Below, piece by piece: positions 14,350 to 22,871 of a DNA stretch of 33,090 nucleotides. The stretch covers positions 1-33,090 of the forward strand of contig JADGOO010000160.1 in assembly GCA_017882905.1 (NCBI GenBank), written 5' to 3'. Position 1 is the first letter of the stretch; the number at the start of each line of letters is the position of its first letter. The notes under the pieces were generated by a model. The model ran no database searches. It was given only the letters and a program-made list of their open reading frames with translations, and was not told where the DNA came from. Both the position numbers and the translations under genes were made by a program. The DNA is from Acidimicrobiia bacterium. GTDB lineage: Bacteria; Actinomycetota; Acidimicrobiia; IMCC26256; PALSA-610.

Positions 14350-17300
14350 ATGTCCGACTTCCTCGCCGAAATCCGAGACCGGGTCCTGATCTTCGACGGT
14401 GCCTTCGGCACGTGGATGCAGGGCCACGACCTCACCGCCGACGACTTCGGAGGCCCCGCCCTCGAAGGCTGCAACGAGAACCTCGTGCTCACGCGCCCCG
14501 ATCTCGTCGCGCAGATGCACAGCGAGTTCTTCGAAGCCGGCGTCGACGCGGTGGAGACGGCCACCTTCGGCGCGTTCCCCCTCGTGCTCAACGAGTACGG
14601 CATCGCCGACGCCACCTTCGAGATCAACGAGCGCGCGGCGCGCATCGCCAAGGAGGTCGCGCAGGGTTTCGCAGCCGACGGCCGGCCCCGCTTCGTGATC
14701 GGCTCGATGGGTCCCGGCACGCGCCTGCCGTCGCTCGGTCAGATCCCGTTCACGACCTTGCGCAGCGACTACGAAGCCCAGGTCGACGGTCTGCTCGCCG
14801 GCGGCGTCGACGTGCTGCTGATCGAGACCGTGTACGACCTGCTGCAGGCCAAAGCGGCCATCAACGGCGCGCGCCGCGCGATGCGCACCGCGGGTCGTGA
14901 GGTGCCCCTCATGGTGCAGGTCACCATGGAGACCACCGGTCGCATGCTCGTCGGCACGGAGATCGGCGCCGCGCTCACGGCCCTCGAAGCGATGCAGCCC
15001 GACGTGATCGGCGTGAACTGCGCCACCGGTCCCGAGGAGATGACCGAACACCTCCGTTACCTCGCCCAGCACGCACGCACGTTCCTGTCGTGCCTTCCCA
15101 ACGCCGGACTGCCGAGCGTGGTCGACGGCCACACGCACTACGACCTCACTCCCGACAGCCTCGCCGACGCCCACGAGCGCTTCATCAACGAGTTCGGGCT
15201 CAACATCGTGGGTGGCTGCTGCGGCACCACACCCGCGCACCTGCGCGCGGTCGCCGAGCGCATCGGCACCCGCGCCCCGATCCCGCGCACACCCGATTTC
15301 GAGCCGGGCTGCAGCTCGATCTACTCGCACGTCCCGTTCCGTCAAGAGCTCGCGTACCTCGCGATCGGCGAACGCACCAACGCCAACGGTTCACGGGCGT
15401 TCCGCGACTCGATGCTCGCGGCCGACTGGGACACCTGTGTTCGTCTCGCTCGCGAGCAAGTGCGCGAGGGCGCGCACGTGCTCGACGTGTGCGTCGACTA
15501 CGTGGGTCGCGACGGCACCGTCGACATGGAAGAGATCGCGAGCCGGTTCGCCACGCAGGCGAGCCTGCCGCTCGTGTTCGACTCGACCGAGCCGCAAGTG
15601 GTCGAAGCAGGCCTGCAGCATCACGGCGGCAAGGCGATCCTCAACTCGGCGAACCTCGAAGAGGGCGACGGCGAGGGCAAGCGGATGGATCGCGTGTTCA
15701 GCCTGGCCCGGGAGTACGGCGCCGCAGTCATCTGCCTCACGATCGACGAAGAGGGCCAGGCCCGCGACGCCGACTGGAAGGTGCGCGTGGCGCACCGCCT
15801 GCACGACATCGCCACGCAGCGCTACGGCCTCGATGCCACCGACCTGATCTTCGATCCGCTCACCTTCCCGTTGTCGACCGGCGACGAAGACCTGCGCCGC
15901 GACGCGATGGAGACCATCGAAGCGATCCGACGCATCAAGGCCGAGCTGCCCGGTGTCTCGACGGTGCTCGGTCTGTCGAACGTGAGCTTCGGCCTGAAGC
16001 CCGCAGCGCGCCACGTGCTCAACTCGGTGTTCCTCCATGAGTGCACCCAGGCCGGCCTCGATGCTGCGATCGTGCACGCGGCGCGCATCATGCCGTTGCA
16101 CCGCATCCCCGAAGACCAGCGCGAAGTTGCGCTCGACCTCATCTACGACAGGAACCGAAGTCAGGGTCACGATCCTTTGCAGGCGTTCATGGCCTTGTTC
16201 GAAGGCGTCGAGGCCAACGCGGTGGAGCGCGAAGACCTCGGTTCACTGCCCACCGAGGAGCGCCTGAAGCGCCGCATCATCGACGGGAACCGCGACGGGC
16301 TCATCGCCGATCTCGACGAGCAGCTCGAGAGCATGCCGGCGCTCGCGATCGTGAACGACGTGCTCCTCGACGGCATGAAGGTCGTGGGCGACCTGTTCGG
16401 TCGCGGCGAGATGCAGCTGCCGTTCGTGCTGCAGAGCGCGGAGACGATGAAGGCCGCGGTGGGTCACCTCGAGCCGCACATGGAGAAGGCCGACGGTTCG
16501 GGCAAGGGAACTGTCGTGCTCGCCACGGTGAAGGGTGACGTCCACGACATCGGCAAGAACCTCGTCGACATCATCCTCACGAACAACGGCTACACGGTGC
16601 ACAACCTCGGCATCAAGGTGCCGATCACGACGATGGTCGAGAAGGCCACCGAAGTGGGCGCCGACGCGATCGGCATGAGCGGCCTGCTCGTGAAGAGCAC
16701 GATCATCATGCGCGAGAACCTCGAGGAGCTGAACGCGCGTGGCCTCGCCGACGGCACACCGGTGCTGCTGGGTGGCGCGGCACTCACCCGCACTTATGTG
16801 GAGGCCGACCTCCGCAAGGTGTACGACGGCCGCGTCTTCTACGGCAAGGACGCGTTCGAGGGCCTGCACACCATGGACACGTTGATGTCGATGAAGCGTG
16901 CGGGCGAATGGGACCCCGACTTCGGCCGCACCGTTGGCGCCGGTCGGATCAGCACCCGTGAGCGCACCGACGCCGAAGCCGCGAACGTCGAAGTGCCGGC
17001 CCGTAGCGACGTGGCCGCCGATGCGACCGTGTTCACACCGCCGTTCGTCGGTTCGCGCGTGGCGAAGGGCGTCCCGCTCGACGACATCGTGCACTACGTG
17101 AACGAGACGGCACTGTTCCGCAACCAGTGGCAGTTCCGGCCCGACAAGTCACTCGGCGAGAGCGACGACGACTTCCGTGTGCGCGTACGGGGGTTCTTGC
17201 GCGATCAGCTCGAACGGGCCAAGGAGGAACAGCTCCTCGTGCCTGCCGTCGCATGGGGCTACCACCCGGTGAACAGCCTCGGTGACGAGCTCGTGGTGTG

Positions 17301-17820
17301 GAAGGACGACGACCGCCGATCCGAGTGGCTGCGCTTCCGGTTCCCACGCCAGCACAAGGATCGGTTCCTGTGCGTCGCCGACTTCTTCCGCCCCGTCGAC
17401 TCCGGCGAGGCCGACTACGCGGCCTTCCATGTGGTGACGATGGGCTCCAAGGTGAGCGAGCGCGAGCGCGAGCTGTTCGCCGCCGACCAGTACCAGGACT
17501 ACCTGTTCCTCCACGGCCTCGGCGTCGAGATGGCCGAGGCCCTGGCCGAGCTCTGGCACCGGCGGATCCGCGAGGAATGGGGCTTCGCGGCCGAAGACGG
17601 CCCGACGGTGGCCGGCCTGTTCCGCCAGCAGTATCGGGGCAGCCGCTACTCGTGGGGGTACCCCGCCTGCCCCGACCTCGAGGAGCAGACGAAGGTCGCC
17701 GAGCTGCTCGACATCGAGCGCATCGGCGTGAACCTCACCGAGGAGTTCCACCTCGTGCCGGAGCAGAGCACGTCGGCGATCATCGTGTCGCACCCCGAGG
17801 CCAAGTACTTCGTTGTCTAG
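14350..17820 (+). CDS. metH: Cobalamin-dependent methionine synthase
   Basis: A 1156-residue cytoplasmic enzyme that methylates homocysteine from 5-methyltetrahydrofolate via methylcobalamin. Domains in order: homocysteine-binding barrel (about 1-315) with zinc ligands Cys224 (NCATGP) and Cys290-Cys291 (GGCCGTT); pterin-binding barrel (about 335-600) with IGERTNANGSRAFR; B12 cap and B12-binding domain (about 620-860) with the lower-ligand motif D730-V-H732-D-I-G735; and the SAM-binding reactivation domain (about 890-1156) with SWGYPACPDLEEQ. All modules are complete; length is slightly under E. coli MetH (1227). ATG 14350 lies eight bases after TAGCCT with no Shine-Dalgarno. It is divergent from the cobalamin adenosyltransferase gene. 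Confidence 0.96.
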   Translation: MSDFLAEIRDRVLIFDGAFGTWMQGHDLTADDFGGPALEGCNENLVLTRPDLVAQMHSEFFEAGVDAVETATFGAFPLVLNEYGIADATFEINERAARIAKEVAQGFAADGRPRFVIGSMGPGTRLPSLGQIPFTTLRSDYEAQVDGLLAGGVDVLLIETVYDLLQAKAAINGARRAMRTAGREVPLMVQVTMETTGRMLVGTEIGAALTALEAMQPDVIGVNCATGPEEMTEHLRYLAQHARTFLSCLPNAGLPSVVDGHTHYDLTPDSLADAHERFINEFGLNIVGGCCGTTPAHLRAVAERIGTRAPIPRTPDFEPGCSSIYSHVPFRQELAYLAIGERTNANGSRAFRDSMLAADWDTCVRLAREQVREGAHVLDVCVDYVGRDGTVDMEEIASRFATQASLPLVFDSTEPQVVEAGLQHHGGKAILNSANLEEGDGEGKRMDRVFSLAREYGAAVICLTIDEEGQARDADWKVRVAHRLHDIATQRYGLDATDLIFDPLTFPLSTGDEDLRRDAMETIEAIRRIKAELPGVSTVLGLSNVSFGLKPAARHVLNSVFLHECTQAGLDAAIVHAARIMPLHRIPEDQREVALDLIYDRNRSQGHDPLQAFMALFEGVEANAVEREDLGSLPTEERLKRRIIDGNRDGLIADLDEQLESMPALAIVNDVLLDGMKVVGDLFGRGEMQLPFVLQSAETMKAAVGHLEPHMEKADGSGKGTVVLATVKGDVHDIGKNLVDIILTNNGYTVHNLGIKVPITTMVEKATEVGADAIGMSGLLVKSTIIMRENLEELNARGLADGTPVLLGGAALTRTYVEADLRKVYDGRVFYGKDAFEGLHTMDTLMSMKRAGEWDPDFGRTVGAGRISTRERTDAEAANVEVPARSDVAADATVFTPPFVGSRVAKGVPLDDIVHYVNETALFRNQWQFRPDKSLGESDDDFRVRVRGFLRDQLERAKEEQLLVPAVAWGYHPVNSLGDELVVWKDDDRRSEWLRFRFPRQHKDRFLCVADFFRPVDSGEADYAAFHVVTMGSKVSERERELFAADQYQDYLFLHGLGVEMAEALAELWHRRIREEWGFAAEDGPTVAGLFRQQYRGSRYSWGYPACPDLEEQTKVAELLDIERIGVNLTEEFHLVPEQSTSAIIVSHPEAKYFVV

Positions 17821-17846
17821 CGCCGCGTAGGGAAAGTCGCTAGACA
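17814..17846 (+). repeat. Nine-base inverted repeat spanning the metH stop codon
   Basis: TGTCTAGCG (17814-17822) and CGCTAGACA (17838-17846) are perfect inverted copies separated by 15 bases. The left arm contains the metH TAG; the right arm contains TAGACA, which sits eight bases before the next ATG at 17855. It could act as a terminator/attenuator hairpin or as an operator over that promoter. Confidence 0.55.
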
Positions 17847-17854
17847 GACACGGA

Positions 17855-19312
17855 ATGTCGTCGACCCGGAACCGCCGCGTCGAGGTCGCGCTCGTCGTGG
17901 CGTTCGCGGTCGTTGTCGGGATGGTGATCTCGCGCCACGAGATGTGGCGTGACGAGCTGCAGGCATGGCTGATCGCCAAGGCCAGCTCCACCCCCCACGA
18001 TCTGTTGCACAACACGCGCTACGAAGGCCACCCGTTCCTCTGGTACGCCCTGCTCTGGCCCTTCGCGCACATCGCCCACACCACGCGTCTCGAACAGCTC
18101 ATCCAGTGGTTGCTCGCCGTGAGCGGCGCTGCCATCGTGGTGTTCCGTGCGCCGTTCTCCCGGCCGCAAAAGGCGCTCTATGTGGCCGGTTACTTCGTCG
18201 CGTTCGAGTACGGCGTGCTCTCGCGCAGCTACACCCTCGGCGTCGTGTTGGTGCTCGCCACTGCTGCCGTCGCCGCCGCGCGACAGCCCGACGGCGCGCG
18301 ACGGTGGCCTGCTCTCGCGGTCCTGCTCATCGCAACGGCGTTCACGAGCGCGTTCGGCACCTTGCTGGCCGGTGCTCTGCTCGCCGGGCTGCTCGTCGAC
18401 GATTGGGTGCGCGGGCGGCCGCGACGCGGTCTGGTTCTCGGCGCCGTGGGCGGTGCCCTCGTGGCCGCCGTGGCCTACGCGCAAGCCAGACCGGCGCCCG
18501 GCACGAGCAACCTCGCCGAGTGGCACACCGGACTCGACACGCATCGGGCCGCCGGTGCGCTCGCCGCGGTGAGCCGCGCCCTGCTCCCGATACCGAAGCT
18601 GCAGCACGCGTTCTGGAACACGAGCGTGACCGACGGCCACACGACCGTCGCCGCGGGCCTCAGCGTGGTCGCGTTCGTCGCGGTGCTGTGGGTGTTGCGG
18701 CGCGCTCCGGGCGCCGCAGTCGCGTGGTGCTCCGGCGTTGCCGCGATCGTGGTCTTCAGCTACTTGAAGCTCGACGAGTTCTCCACGATGCGCTACGTGG
18801 GCCACGTCTTCGTGCTCCTGATCGCCGTGCTGTGGCTGCGCGCCTCGATGACCACTGCCGAAGCCGCGCGCACTCCCGACCGCGGTGGCGAGCAGCGGCT
18901 GCTGGCGATCGGCTTCACCGCGCTGCTTGGCCTGCAGGCCGCGGTGGGTGTGTACGCACTGGCGCGCGACTTCCACGGCCGCTTCAGCGACGCCAAGGTG
19001 ACGGCCGCATACCTCGACGCGCACTACGAGCCGAGCACCACCATCGTCGTCGACCCCGACTTCGCGGGTTCGGCGCTCGCGGCGTATCTCGACCGACCGC
19101 TCTTCTTCGAGCAGGGTCATCGCCGCGGCACGTTCGTGCTGTGGGATTCGGGCCGTCTGCAGCCCACGGGACCGTTGCCGCGCGTCGTGTCAGAGCCCAC
19201 CGTGCTCGTCACGAACAAGGCGCGCACGGCGGCGAACCTGCGCTTCGTGGCGTCGTTCACCGACGGCATCGTGGTCGACGAGCACTACTGGATCTACGAG
19301 ATCACGAGCTGA
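17855..19312 (+). CDS. Polytopic membrane protein, GT-C glycosyltransferase-like
   Basis: A 485-residue inner-membrane protein with about ten hydrophobic segments, the first at roughly 9-26. Right after it comes MWRDELQAWLIA with the acidic pair Asp33-Glu34, then RYEGHPFLWY; this arrangement (an acidic D/E motif in the first outer loop followed by HPFLWY) is characteristic of GT-C enzymes that use polyprenyl-phosphate sugars, such as PMT/ArnT relatives. The C-terminal 100 residues are soluble (DAHYEPSTTIVVDPDF) and likely extracytoplasmic. The acceptor and donor are unknown. It starts 34 bases after metH; a dyad overlaps its putative -10 box. It is convergent with the membrane protein gene at 19334. 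Confidence 0.75.
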   Translation: MSSTRNRRVEVALVVAFAVVVGMVISRHEMWRDELQAWLIAKASSTPHDLLHNTRYEGHPFLWYALLWPFAHIAHTTRLEQLIQWLLAVSGAAIVVFRAPFSRPQKALYVAGYFVAFEYGVLSRSYTLGVVLVLATAAVAAARQPDGARRWPALAVLLIATAFTSAFGTLLAGALLAGLLVDDWVRGRPRRGLVLGAVGGALVAAVAYAQARPAPGTSNLAEWHTGLDTHRAAGALAAVSRALLPIPKLQHAFWNTSVTDGHTTVAAGLSVVAFVAVLWVLRRAPGAAVAWCSGVAAIVVFSYLKLDEFSTMRYVGHVFVLLIAVLWLRASMTTAEAARTPDRGGEQRLLAIGFTALLGLQAAVGVYALARDFHGRFSDAKVTAAYLDAHYEPSTTIVVDPDFAGSALAAYLDRPLFFEQGHRRGTFVLWDSGRLQPTGPLPRVVSEPTVLVTNKARTAANLRFVASFTDGIVVDEHYWIYEITS

Positions 19313-19333
19313 CCGAGCGCGCGCGGCACTCGT

Positions 19334-20086
19334 TCACGACAGCAGCGCACGAGCCACCAGATCGGTGCCGAACGCGGTGAGGATCGCGAGGTACAGCAGA
19401 CCGGTAGCCGACATCACCGCGGAGTAGTAGCGCTCCCGCAACGCCAAGCGCGTCACCCATACGAGCACGACGGTCGACACCGCGCAGGCGATCCACACCC
19501 AGCCGAGCAATCCGTTGTAGCCGTCGTCGATGTGGCCGTCGATCACCGAGACCATGCCGGTTGGCAGCAGAAGAACGGCGACCTCGACCGGCCAGAGCCA
19601 CAAGCACATGTGCACCAGCTGCATCAGCGCATCGCGACGAAGTCCTGGTTGCACGAGATACCAGTGCCCGAGGAGCATGGCGTCGCTCACACAACCGAGG
19701 AACGCGGCGCCCACCACGAGCCGAGCCGCGGCGAGCGCGTAGCCGCCACCGGCCGACGACGCCGCCACCAGCAGGCCGACGGCACCGATGGCCGGTGCCA
19801 CCACGTCGATCGCCGGCGCCACCCGAGCCAACCCGTCGGCGCGGCGCAGGACCGACACGGCGAGTGCGCCGAACGCGCCCAACGCGGTCGCCGCCGCGAA
19901 CGCACCGGCGACGGAATGGCCGCCGTGCACCAACGCGACCGCGCCGCCGGCCGCGATCGCGCCGAACACGCTGCGCAGCAGCCAGCCGTAGCCGAGACCG
20001 ACCTCGCGCCGTCGCGCGGTCACCCACAGAAAGCTCAGCCCTCCCGTGGCCCACTGCAGCAGGAATGTGCCGAGATCGAGCTTCAT
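19334..20086 (-). CDS. Polytopic membrane protein of unknown function
   Basis: A 250-residue protein made almost wholly of seven or eight hydrophobic helices, with no signal peptide. The middle contains DAMLLGHWYLVQPGLRRDAL, a stretch I associate with uncharacterised membrane proteins of several phyla, and the polar GHIDDGYNG loop. The His and acidic residues inside the membrane region (HGGH near 55, GHWY near 145) could matter for function. Its ATG 20086 overlaps the upstream M24 peptidase stop by four bases (ATGA), so it is the last coupled gene of the lipoate operon. I cannot assign a role. Confidence 0.75.
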   Translation of the reverse strand: MKLDLGTFLLQWATGGLSFLWVTARRREVGLGYGWLLRSVFGAIAAGGAVALVHGGHSVAGAFAAATALGAFGALAVSVLRRADGLARVAPAIDVVAPAIGAVGLLVAASSAGGGYALAAARLVVGAAFLGCVSDAMLLGHWYLVQPGLRRDALMQLVHMCLWLWPVEVAVLLLPTGMVSVIDGHIDDGYNGLLGWVWIACAVSTVVLVWVTRLALRERYYSAVMSATGLLYLAILTAFGTDLVARALLS

Positions 20087-21177
20087 CCGACCACGGCGAG
20101 GTCGCGCGGCGCAGCATTGAGCCGCCGCGGCCCGGCCGTCGTCGCGACGACGATGTCTTCGAGCCTCATTCCGAAGCGCCCTGTGAGGTAGATGCCCGGC
20201 TCCACGCTGAAAGCATGCCCGGCCACGATCGCATCTTCATTACCGGCGACCATGTACGGGTCCTCGTGCGCTTCGGTGCCGATGCCGTGGCCGGTGCGGT
20301 GCACGAAGTGCTCACCATGGCCACCGGCGCCGATCACGTCACGAGCCGCCGCGTCGACCGCCGAGCATGGCGCACCGATCGTCGCAGCGCGCACGCCGGC
20401 CTCCTGGGCCGCCTCGAGCAGCTCGTACGCGTCGCGCACCTCAGCGGGTGGTGGGCCCACATGGAACATGCGCGTGATGTCGGAGCAGTAGCCATCCATC
20501 GTGCCGCCGAAGTCGCACAGCACCACGTCGCCCTGGGCGATGACGCGCTCGCCGGGCTCGTGGTGCGGGCTGGCGGCGTTCGCGGCCGCGGCAACGATCG
20601 CGAAGTTCGCGCGCTGGTGGCCGTGTTCGAGCATGCGGTCGACGAGCTCGCGGTGCACGTCGATCTCGCGCCGGCCGGCAAAGGGGCGCTCGCGCATCTC
20701 GGCCGCCACCGCGTCGACGGCCGACGCGGCAGCCTGCAGCGCCGCGATCTCGTCGGCATCCTTCACGACGCGCACCGGCGACGTGACCTCGTGGGCGCGC
20801 CGCCACTGCGCGTGCGGCAGCTCGGCTTGGAGCGCGAGCACGAAGCGCGCCCAGGTGTGATCACCGATCGCGACCACCGGGTTCGCGGATCCGCCGCCCA
20901 GCAGTCCGACCACCCGATCGACCGGATCGTCGGTCTCGGCCCAGGGAACCACCTCGAAGAGATCCTCGCCGCGATCCACTCGGGGCGCTTCGAGCTGGGG
21001 CACCACGAGGCGGGCATCGCCCCGCGCCGGCAGCACGAGCATCGTGAGCCGTTCGAGGGGCATCGCCTCGTAGCCCGTGAGGTACGGAAGGTCGGGCCCG
21101 ACCGACAGGAGGAGCACGTCGATGCCGCGGCGCTCCATCTCGGCGCGCACACGGCCGACGCGCGGTGCGTGGTTCAC
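20083..21177 (-). CDS. M24 metallopeptidase, Xaa-Pro aminopeptidase-like
   Basis: A 364-residue cytoplasmic creatinase/prolidase-fold protein. The N-terminal creatinase-like domain (1-130) begins RVGRVRAEMERRGIDVLLL and has the PDLPYLTGY motif. The C-terminal pita-bread domain has all five dinuclear-metal ligands: Asp222 (CDFGG), Asp233 (CSDITR), His297 (HRTGHGIG), Glu326 (SVEPGIY) and Glu340 (RLEDI). This predicts cleavage of X-Pro bonds or of a dipeptide. The GTG start at 21177 overlaps the stop of the LipB-LipA gene by four bases (GTGA), and its own stop overlaps the next gene by four. A link to lipoate metabolism is not known. Confidence 0.9.
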   Translation of the reverse strand: MNHAPRVGRVRAEMERRGIDVLLLSVGPDLPYLTGYEAMPLERLTMLVLPARGDARLVVPQLEAPRVDRGEDLFEVVPWAETDDPVDRVVGLLGGGSANPVVAIGDHTWARFVLALQAELPHAQWRRAHEVTSPVRVVKDADEIAALQAAASAVDAVAAEMRERPFAGRREIDVHRELVDRMLEHGHQRANFAIVAAAANAASPHHEPGERVIAQGDVVLCDFGGTMDGYCSDITRMFHVGPPPAEVRDAYELLEAAQEAGVRAATIGAPCSAVDAAARDVIGAGGHGEHFVHRTGHGIGTEAHEDPYMVAGNEDAIVAGHAFSVEPGIYLTGRFGMRLEDIVVATTAGPRRLNAAPRDLAVVG

Positions 21178-22871
21178 CGCACTGCCTCAGGGAGGCGCGT
21201 CGCTCCCACCGCAACCGCCACCGCCGCGCCACCCGCCGCATCGCGGGCGTGGTAGCTCGACCGCACGAGCGGCCCTGACTCCACATGCGAGAACCCGAGC
21301 GACCGCGCGAGCTCGCCCACGGCCGCGAACTCCTCCGGCGTCCACCAGCGCGCCACCGGCAGATGATGTCCGGTCGGCCGCAGGTACTGGCCGATCGTCA
21401 CGATGTCGACACCGACGGCGGCCAGGTCGCGCAGCGCGGCATGCACCTCGTCGTCGGTCTCGCCGAGGCCGAGGATCAAGCCCGACTTCGTGACGAGTCC
21501 GGCATCTTTCGCTCGCGCGAGCACCGCCAGCGAACGCGCGTACCCGGCCGACGGCCGCGCCGCGCGCTGGAGGCGCGCGACGGTCTCGAGGTTGTGGTTC
21601 AGCACATCCGGGCGAGCCGCGAAGATCGCGGCGAGCGAATCGGCTTCGCCCCGGCAGTCGGAGATGAGCAACTCGACGACCGTGCCCGGCGCGGCAGCGC
21701 GGATGGCGGCAACCGTGTCGGCGAACACCGACGCGCCGCCGTCGGCGAGGTCGTCGCGCGCCACGCACGTGATCACCACGTGCTCGAGGCCCATGCGGGC
21801 GACAGCAGCCGCCACTCGGCGCGGTTCGTCGTGGTCGACCGGCTCCGGCTTGCGGGTATCCACGAGGCAGAACCCGCACGCCCGCGTGCATCGCTCGCCG
21901 AGGATCATGAACGTGGCGGTGCGCTGCGACCAGCACTCGTAGATGTTCGGGCAGCCCGCCTCTTCGCACACGGTGTTCAAGTCGAGGTCACGCACCAGAC
22001 GCTTCAGGTCGACGAACTCCGCACCCATCTTGGCCTTGACCCGCATCCACGACGGTCGCTCGCGCGACGGCGTCGGGTCGGTGTGCACGCCCGCTTCGTT
22101 CAGCCGCGCCACCAGGCGAACCGGCACCTCGCCGGCCGCCGCGGCCCGACTGAACGGCGCCAGATCGGCGTCGTCGTTCGGCACGCGCCACACCACGTCG
22201 CTGCGCTCCACGCTCGTGATCGAGAGCTGCGAGGCGAAGCGGGCGACGACCCGGTCGGCGACCTCGCGCATGGTCGGACACTTGTCGCCCAGCAGCGCGC
22301 GCAGCGAGGTCACGCCACGATCAGCGATCCCGCACGGGACGATGTGATCGAACATCGAGAGGTCGGTGTCGACGTTCAACGCGAAGCCGTGGCGAGTGCG
22401 ACCCCGGGCCACCCGAACGCCGATCGCGGCGATCTTTTCCTCGCCGCGCGGCGTGTCGACCCACACGCCCGGATAGCCCGCGCTGCGCGCCGCGACAACG
22501 CCGAGGTCGCCGAGCGCGTCGATGAGCACTTGCTCGAGAGAGCGAACGTAGGCAACGACGTCGCGCTGACCCGCGCGCCACTCGGCCAGCGACACGATCG
22601 GATAGCCCACGAGCTGCCCGGGGCCGTGATAGGTGACGTCGCCACCACGATCGGCCAGCACGAGCTCGGCTCCCACCTCAGCGGGATCGGCGAAGCGGAT
22701 GTGCTCGGCCGACGCGCGCGAGCCGAGCGTGTACACGTGCGGATGCTCGAGCAGCAAGAGGTAGTCGTCGTTGCTGCGCTCGTGGATGGCGCGCTGCAAC
22801 ACGGCAGCCTCGCGGTACGCAACCCGACCGAGCCAGCGCGCCCGCAAGACCCGGGTTGGGTCGTCGGTCAC
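21174..22871 (-). CDS. lipB-lipA: LipB-LipA fusion: octanoyltransferase plus lipoyl synthase
   Basis: One continuous 565-residue frame joining both steps of protein lipoylation. Residues 1-217 are LipB (octanoyl-ACP:protein transferase): RGGDVTYHGPGQL at 75-87 with His82, Lys146 in EEKIAAIG, and Cys180 in IVPCGI as the acyl-carrying residue. Residues about 265-550 are LipA, a radical-SAM enzyme inserting two sulfurs: auxiliary cluster C302-x4-C307-x5-C313, radical-SAM C328-x3-C332-x2-C335 (CTRACGFC), and the C-terminal RSSYHA at 537-542 whose Ser ligates the auxiliary cluster. No stop separates them; internal GTG codons near residue 249 could also give free LipA. It starts with GTG overlapping the E2 stop (GTGA) and ends overlapping the M24 gene. 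LipB and LipA are normally separate proteins. Confidence 0.93.
   Translation of the reverse strand: MTDDPTRVLRARWLGRVAYREAAVLQRAIHERSNDDYLLLLEHPHVYTLGSRASAEHIRFADPAEVGAELVLADRGGDVTYHGPGQLVGYPIVSLAEWRAGQRDVVAYVRSLEQVLIDALGDLGVVAARSAGYPGVWVDTPRGEEKIAAIGVRVARGRTRHGFALNVDTDLSMFDHIVPCGIADRGVTSLRALLGDKCPTMREVADRVVARFASQLSITSVERSDVVWRVPNDDADLAPFSRAAAAGEVPVRLVARLNEAGVHTDPTPSRERPSWMRVKAKMGAEFVDLKRLVRDLDLNTVCEEAGCPNIYECWSQRTATFMILGERCTRACGFCLVDTRKPEPVDHDEPRRVAAAVARMGLEHVVITCVARDDLADGGASVFADTVAAIRAAAPGTVVELLISDCRGEADSLAAIFAARPDVLNHNLETVARLQRAARPSAGYARSLAVLARAKDAGLVTKSGLILGLGETDDEVHAALRDLAAVGVDIVTIGQYLRPTGHHLPVARWWTPEEFAAVGELARSLGFSHVESGPLVRSSYHARDAAGGAAVAVAVGATRLPEAVR

Noticed and set aside
14248-15345. 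A 365-residue minus-strand open frame antisense to metH
   Set aside because: metH carries full domain motifs across this stretch; the antisense frame has none.
19561-21255. A 564-residue plus-strand open frame
   Set aside because: It is antisense to the membrane protein and M24 genes, which have clear motifs; its content is compositional only.
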